Under the pieces are notes generated by a model. The model was given only the letters and a program-made list of their open reading frames with translations. It did no database searches and had not been told where the DNA came from. Position numbers and translations under genes: made by a program. 8,893 bases of DNA from Lachnospiraceae bacterium. Its GTDB lineage: Bacteria > Bacillota_A > Clostridia > Lachnospirales > Lachnospiraceae. Positions 6,329 to 8,893 of this stretch are shown here, piece after piece; the first letter of the stretch is position 1, and every line of letters starts with the position of its first letter. The stretch lies in NCBI GenBank assembly GCA_009774655.1, contig VSOD01000157.1, positions 1 through 8,893 of the forward strand, given 5' to 3'.

Positions 6329-6599
6329 ACTGCATTCGCTCATTCGATTATACCTCCGGGACAGCGTTCGATTTCAGGATTATTCGTTTCAGGTGCAATC
6401 CGTTGTTTTTATCGTGGGACAGGTTTTATGCCTTTATGGATATTGCAGGCATGGCCGGCAATATTCACATTTCGCTGTTTTATTGTACGAGAATTTTATG
6501 AATGTTTCAATACACGAAGGTAATCTGCCGGCTTTTTTATCCTGTTAAAGTTTGCCTGTGCCCAAAGAGGCGGGAAATAAAGACAGAAACTGATAGTAG
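6329..6599. other. Intergenic stretch with hairpins and no supported gene
   Basis: No reading frame here has a ribosome site, family motif or codon pattern like the neighbours. It contains an imperfect hairpin, ATATTGC (6440-6446) with GCAATAT (6458-6464) and an inner GGC-ATG-GCC. Its right side, GCCGGCA (6454-6460), can instead pair with TGCCGGC (6526-6532), which is followed by six T residues (6533-6538). The two pairings exclude each other. A predicted minus-strand promoter lies at 6482-6510, and a minus-strand 17-codon frame with GGAGG lies at 6290-6343. Confidence 0.6.
6482..6510 (-). promoter_or_regulatory. Predicted minus-strand promoter in the leuD downstream gap
   Basis: On the minus strand, TTGAAA (complement of 6505-6510), a 17-base spacer and TACAAT (complement of 6482-6487) match a sigma-A promoter well. 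A transcript would begin near 6475 and run toward leuD, passing the hairpins at 6440-6464 and 6305-6328. No ordinary gene lies in its path on that strand. It is a match only and could be chance in A/T-rich DNA. Confidence 0.4.
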
Positions 6600-6628
6600 T
6601 TGCTTTCCAAGGTAGAACAGGATATACT
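6600..6628 (+). promoter_or_regulatory. Predicted sigma-A promoter of the 273-residue unknown gene
   Basis: TTGCTT (6600-6605), a 17-base spacer and TATACT (6623-6628) form a good promoter. Transcription would start near 6635 and give a leader of about 90 bases before the gene at 6724. This makes that gene independent of the leu operon. Confidence 0.6.
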
Positions 6629-6723
6629 TATAAAAAAGATAAAAAGAGCAGTGTTTATGAGATGCGTTTTGATAATTCAGAAATTTGTACTATCAAAGTG
6701 CTCATCACAGAAAGTAAGATACC

Positions 6724-7545
6724 ATGATCAACAGAGTCAGTGATAACGATTATTATGATTACAAAAAATTGAATATGCCCACAGCCGCAGATACAAACAG
6801 TAGCGGCGAAAAGTTCAGTCTGGATTACCAGCGTGCGGATGATAAAAAAGAAGATGACGAGAAAAAAGAGAAGATATCCAAAGAAGGAATGGACAAAAAT
6901 CTTGCCGGAAACAGGCCGCGCACGGTAGTACAGAGTGGTGTTAAGCTCGAACTGTCAGGAGACGGTCAGGAGAAAGCAGAAACCGGCGGCGGAAGCGCTT
7001 TTTCGGATTTGATCCAGACTGTCCGCTCATGGCTGACCATGATGGTACAGTCCTTCAAAGGGCTTCTTAACAGAATCTGGAATGATCCGGTGCCGGAGGA
7101 TACGGTATTGTCTGCAGATGAAGCACCGGTAGAGGAAACCGACCGTCTGTCGGAAGAATATCTGGAGATGAACTCGTCCGTGCAGGAGAACGCGATGAAA
7201 GCGGAGACTGTGGAAGCAGTGCAGTCCGGGTCTGAGGAAAGGTCGGCACTGGAATCTGCTGCGGACGCTGGCAGGACGGGCAATCCGGCAGACAGGGCGG
7301 ACTCTATGGAGAGAATCGGTCAACTGCTGTCAGGCCGGGGAGCCAGGGACCAGGAGATTCAGAAATATCTTCGTTCCGGCAATCTGGAGCAGGTGATCAC
7401 GCTGCTGACAGAGAACGGACACCGGACAATGGCCAAGAATTCGTCTCTGCTGACATATTATGACCGGACCGGCAGGCTCACGTCACTCAGCGCATCGGAT
7501 CAGGAACGGATCCTGCACGGGGACAGGAATGTGAAGAAGCTGTAG
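6724..7545 (+). CDS. Hypothetical protein, hydrophilic with amphipathic centre and conserved-looking C-terminus
   Basis: I do not recognise a named family. The 273-residue product has no signal peptide and no clear membrane segment. Residues 1-60 are highly polar, with a charged stretch rich in K, D and E at 38-54. Residues 92-119 (SAFSDLIQTVRSWL, then MMVQSFKGLLNRIW) form an amphipathic or mildly hydrophobic helix pair that could touch a membrane or partner. Residues 121-190 are acidic and probably disordered. Residues 195-273 look folded, with EIQKYLRSGN, LEQVITLLTENG, AKNSSLLTYYDRTG and SDQERILHGD; similar C-terminal segments seem familiar from uncharacterised Lachnospiraceae proteins, from memory. 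ATG 6724 has only a weak upstream purine stretch (GAAAGTAAGA), which is unusual here. It has its own promoter at 6600-6628 and a terminator at 7675-7710, so it is probably a single-gene transcript. Coding is well supported by length and codon pattern; function is unknown. Confidence 0.8.
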   Translation: MINRVSDNDYYDYKKLNMPTAADTNSSGEKFSLDYQRADDKKEDDEKKEKISKEGMDKNLAGNRPRTVVQSGVKLELSGDGQEKAETGGGSAFSDLIQTVRSWLTMMVQSFKGLLNRIWNDPVPEDTVLSADEAPVEETDRLSEEYLEMNSSVQENAMKAETVEAVQSGSEERSALESAADAGRTGNPADRADSMERIGQLLSGRGARDQEIQKYLRSGNLEQVITLLTENGHRTMAKNSSLLTYYDRTGRLTSLSASDQERILHGDRNVKKL

Positions 7546-7674
7546 CAACTGTTATCTGGAGGTCTCATCAAAATAATCTGCAGGAAATAATTCGAAAGAA
7601 TTTTGGGAATATTGAGAATGAAGATTTCAGGCATAAAAGCAATGATGGATTTGACTTTGCGGACAACAAAGCAG

Positions 7675-7710
7675 GCGGTATGTTGCTCTCTTCGGGAACA
7701 TACCGCTTTT
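7675..7710 (+). terminator. Rho-independent terminator after the 273-residue unknown gene
   Basis: GCGGTATGTT (7675-7684) pairs perfectly with AACATACCGC (7697-7706) around a 12-base loop, followed directly by TTTT. It lies 130 bases downstream of the stop at 7545 and closes that transcription unit. The long 3' untranslated stretch is a little unusual. The minus-strand version lacks a matching T-run, so it acts on + strand transcripts. Confidence 0.7.
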
Positions 7711-7788
7711 GCTGTCAGACAATGCTGTCCTGACTCTGCTCAGGGAACAAACTTCTTTGACGCAGAAAGAGCCTGCGTTGCAAAACAC

Positions 7789-7817
7789 TTGTTCGAACCG
7801 GACTTTTCTGCTATACT
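7789..7817 (+). promoter_or_regulatory. Predicted extended -10 promoter of the nuclease-like gene
   Basis: TATACT (7812-7817) is preceded by TGC (7809-7811), an extended -10, and by TTGTTC (7789-7794) at 17 bases. The -35 is poor, which the TGn motif may offset. A palindrome, GTTCGAAC (7791-7798), overlaps the -35 edge and spacer. Transcription would start near 7824, about 70 bases before the gene. Confidence 0.55.
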
Positions 7818-7895
7818 GATAAAAGCAGCAGCATCGGCAACCTTTTTATAGAGCTGCTCTGCCAAACACAACAGTGACAGTAAGGAACAACAGCT

Positions 7896-8651
7896 GTGAA
7901 TACACTAAACCGGGAAGCCTTTGAACAGGCCAAGCTCAAAGTACTTTTAAAACAGAATGATCCTCATGGTTTCGGCACGCTGCAGGAGAAGACGGTCCAT
8001 GCGGTGATGAAGCTCTATTATGAACCGGATGAAGACTACCATGAGGTGCCCATCGAGGGGTACATAGCGGATATTTATACGGGAGAGCGGATCATAGAGA
8101 TCCAGAACGGCAATTTCAACAGGCTGCGGCCGAAGCTGGCGGCGTTTTTGCCGTTGTATCCTGTGACGGTAGTCTATCCGATTCCTCATTACAAATGGGT
8201 GATCTGGATGGAGGAGGAGACGGGGGAGCTGTCGAAGAAGCACAAGTCTCCGGTCACGGGCAATGTCTACCATGCCTTTCCGGAGTTGTACAGGATCAAG
8301 CAGTTTCTGGGGCATCCGAACCTTTCGTTTGCCTTTCCGCTGCTGGACATAGACGAGTACAGACTGTTGAACGGCTGGAGTAAGAACAGGAAGCGGGGAT
8401 CAAGCCGGTATGACAGGATGCCGCTGGCGCTGGCCGATGAGGTGCGGATTGACTGTGCGGCGGATTTTCTGCAGCTTGTGCCTTATGAACTGCAGGAGCC
8501 TTTTACGGTGAAGGAGTTCGCACAGGCCGCAGGGATACACAGGGATCTGGCGGGTTCGACGCTGCCTCTGCTCACGTATATGCAGCTGCTTGCGCGCGCC
8601 GGGAAGCGGGGCCGGGAATATTTGTATGAAGTGGATGACAACTATAGATAG
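7896..8651 (+). CDS. Conserved-looking protein, possible PD-(D/E)XK-type nuclease with winged-helix-like C-terminus
   Basis: The 251-residue protein has no signal peptide or membrane segment, so it is likely cytoplasmic. Residues 28-70 read like the core of a restriction-endonuclease-like fold: a helix with E31 (TLQEKTVHAVMKLYY), then VPIEGYIADI with D59, then a hydrophobic strand ending in E68-I-Q70, followed by a helix (FNRLRPKLAAFL). Strands TVVYPIP and WVIWM follow. The E-x-Q ending instead of E-x-K is known in some members such as CoiA-like proteins. A conserved-looking middle (LNGWSKNRKRGSSRYDRMPLAL, split here as GWSKNRKRGSS and YDRMPLAL) is basic. Residues about 200-247 (EPFTVKEFAQAAGI to EYLYEV) resemble a winged helix. 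The start is GTG 7896, set by AAGGAA (7882-7887) eight bases upstream. Similar uncharacterised proteins seem common in Clostridia, from memory. The nuclease call is inference; the coding call is firm. Confidence 0.6.
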   Translation: MNTLNREAFEQAKLKVLLKQNDPHGFGTLQEKTVHAVMKLYYEPDEDYHEVPIEGYIADIYTGERIIEIQNGNFNRLRPKLAAFLPLYPVTVVYPIPHYKWVIWMEEETGELSKKHKSPVTGNVYHAFPELYRIKQFLGHPNLSFAFPLLDIDEYRLLNGWSKNRKRGSSRYDRMPLALADEVRIDCAADFLQLVPYELQEPFTVKEFAQAAGIHRDLAGSTLPLLTYMQLLARAGKRGREYLYEVDDNYR

Positions 8652-8654
8652 AAC

Positions 8655-8683
8655 TTGTTTCGGGCGGATATGTCCGTTATAAT
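8655..8683 (+). promoter_or_regulatory. Predicted sigma-A promoter of the terminal membrane-protein gene
   Basis: TTGTTT (8655-8660), a 17-base spacer and a perfect TATAAT (8678-8683) form the strongest -10 in the window. The spacer contains the palindrome CGGATATGTCCG (8665-8676), a possible regulator site. Transcription would start near 8690, giving a 45-base leader with a small hairpin, TCCGAA (8698-8703) with TTCGGA (8708-8713). The promoter begins three bases after the stop of the preceding gene. Confidence 0.65.
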
Positions 8684-8734
8684 GTAGGTGTAAATTTTCC
8701 GAAGGCTTTCGGACAGTGTAAAACGGGGTTTCTT

Positions 8735-8893
8735 ATGGGGGCGATCATAACAGTACACGGAATGGGCGTATTGGTCTGTTTTGTCATGATTCTTTTGGTG
8801 TGGATGGCCAGGCCGTCTGTACAGCAGAAGATCCTGCTGGTGGGGACAATATGTAATTTTATGGACATGAAAGGATATTTTCTGGAACTGCAG
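8735..8893 (+). CDS. Membrane protein, N-terminal fragment (3'-partial)
   Basis: From ATG 8735 the frame stays open for 53 codons to the window edge. The product starts MGAIITVHGMGVLVCFVMIL and has a first membrane helix at about residues 3-24, a short basic-polar turn (ARPSVQQK), and a second hydrophobic stretch from about residue 33 that ends in MKGYFLEL. This arrangement resembles the membrane sensor part of Clostridial GGDEF/HD-GYP or histidine kinase proteins, but the catalytic part is outside the window, so no function is assigned. The ribosome site is weak (ACGGGG, 8723-8728). A good promoter at 8655-8683 and a frame free of stops support it as real. Confidence 0.7.
   Translation, partial: MGAIITVHGMGVLVCFVMILLVWMARPSVQQKILLVGTICNFMDMKGYFLELQ

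Larger units (their letters stand above)
7546..7895. other. Intergenic stretch with a terminator and the promoter of the next gene
   Basis: This 350-base stretch has no gene I can support. It holds the terminator at 7675-7710 and, right after it, a bulged hairpin, GTCAGACA (7714-7721) with TGTCCTGAC (7726-7734). The promoter at 7789-7817 follows, and its leader may form AGCAGC (7824-7829) with GCTGCT (7853-7858). An open frame without a start codon crosses 7557-7731; see the rejected list. Confidence 0.6.

Noticed and set aside
6102..6548. Long open frame overlapping leuD and the downstream gap
   Set aside because: It is an out-of-frame shadow over leuD, and its extension past the leuD stop has no coding character.
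6662..6727. A 21-codon frame (MRFDNSEICTIKVLITESKI and one more residue) ending in an ATGA overlap with the gene at 6724
   Set aside because: The overlap suggests translational coupling, but no ribosome site precedes its ATG and the peptide matches nothing I know. Too short to support.
7557..7731. A stop-free frame reading QNNLQEIIRKNFGNIENEDF and onward, which looks protein-like
   Set aside because: No ATG, GTG or TTG start and no ribosome site serves the frame, it crosses the terminator hairpin, and its codons do not show the GC-rich third positions of the real genes. A decayed gene end is possible but not supported.
7714..7798. Possible LexA (SOS) box near the nuclease-like gene, from GGGAACAAAC and GTTCGAAC
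   Set aside because: Gram-positive LexA sites need GAAC-4-GTTC spacing; neither piece has it, so only a generic palindrome is claimed.
7603..7851. An 82-codon frame beginning with TTG
   Set aside because: It has no good ribosome site, spans the terminator and the promoter of the next gene, and has a composition unlike a folded protein.
1..8893. CRISPR arrays, tRNA or rRNA genes, insertion sequences, phage attachment sites
   Set aside because: No direct repeat arrays, no tRNA-like cloverleaf with conserved arms, no transposase or integrase motifs and no flanking duplications were seen.

Overview
The window looks like chromosomal DNA of a Gram-positive anaerobe of the class Clostridia, most likely family Lachnospiraceae. 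This rests on protein style (short class I IlvC, a 421-residue LeuC paired with a 162-residue LeuD, two ACT-domain IlvN proteins), on strong GGAGG-type ribosome binding sites, and on sigma-A-like TTGnnn-17-TATAnT promoters. I cannot name a genus from the sequence alone. All supported genes lie on the + strand.

Positions 1-6328 are a branched-chain amino acid block: ilvB (5' end cut off by the window), ilvN copy 1, ilvN copy 2, ilvC, a TetR-type regulator gene, leuC, leuD. IlvB with an IlvN subunit forms acetohydroxyacid synthase, which makes acetolactate or acetohydroxybutyrate. IlvC reduces and isomerises these products. LeuC and LeuD form isopropylmalate isomerase on the leucine branch. ilvD, leuA and leuB are not visible and may lie upstream or elsewhere. 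Several non-coding signals punctuate the block: a predicted promoter inside the ilvN-ilvN gap (1983-2011), a perfect 12-bp-arm palindrome before ilvC (2604-2638), a terminator-like 13-bp stem between the regulator and leuC (4332-4367), a possible three-way-junction RNA fold between leuC and leuD (5702-5759), and a GAAA-capped hairpin after leuD (6305-6328).

Positions 6329-6723 carry no gene I can support, but do hold a predicted minus-strand promoter, a local hairpin and the promoter of the next gene. Positions 6724-7545 encode a 273-residue hydrophilic protein of unknown function with a structured-looking C-terminal part, followed by a terminator at 7675-7710. Positions 7896-8651 encode a 251-residue protein that reads as a possible PD-(D/E)XK-type nuclease fold joined to a winged-helix-like C-terminus. 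The window ends inside a membrane protein gene (8735 onward) with a near-consensus promoter.

Most of the window is ordinary biosynthesis. The points most worth a second look are the paired ilvN genes with separate expression signals, the unusual IlvB active-site residue and shortened C-terminus, the palindrome before ilvC next to an embedded TetR gene, and the nuclease-like protein.
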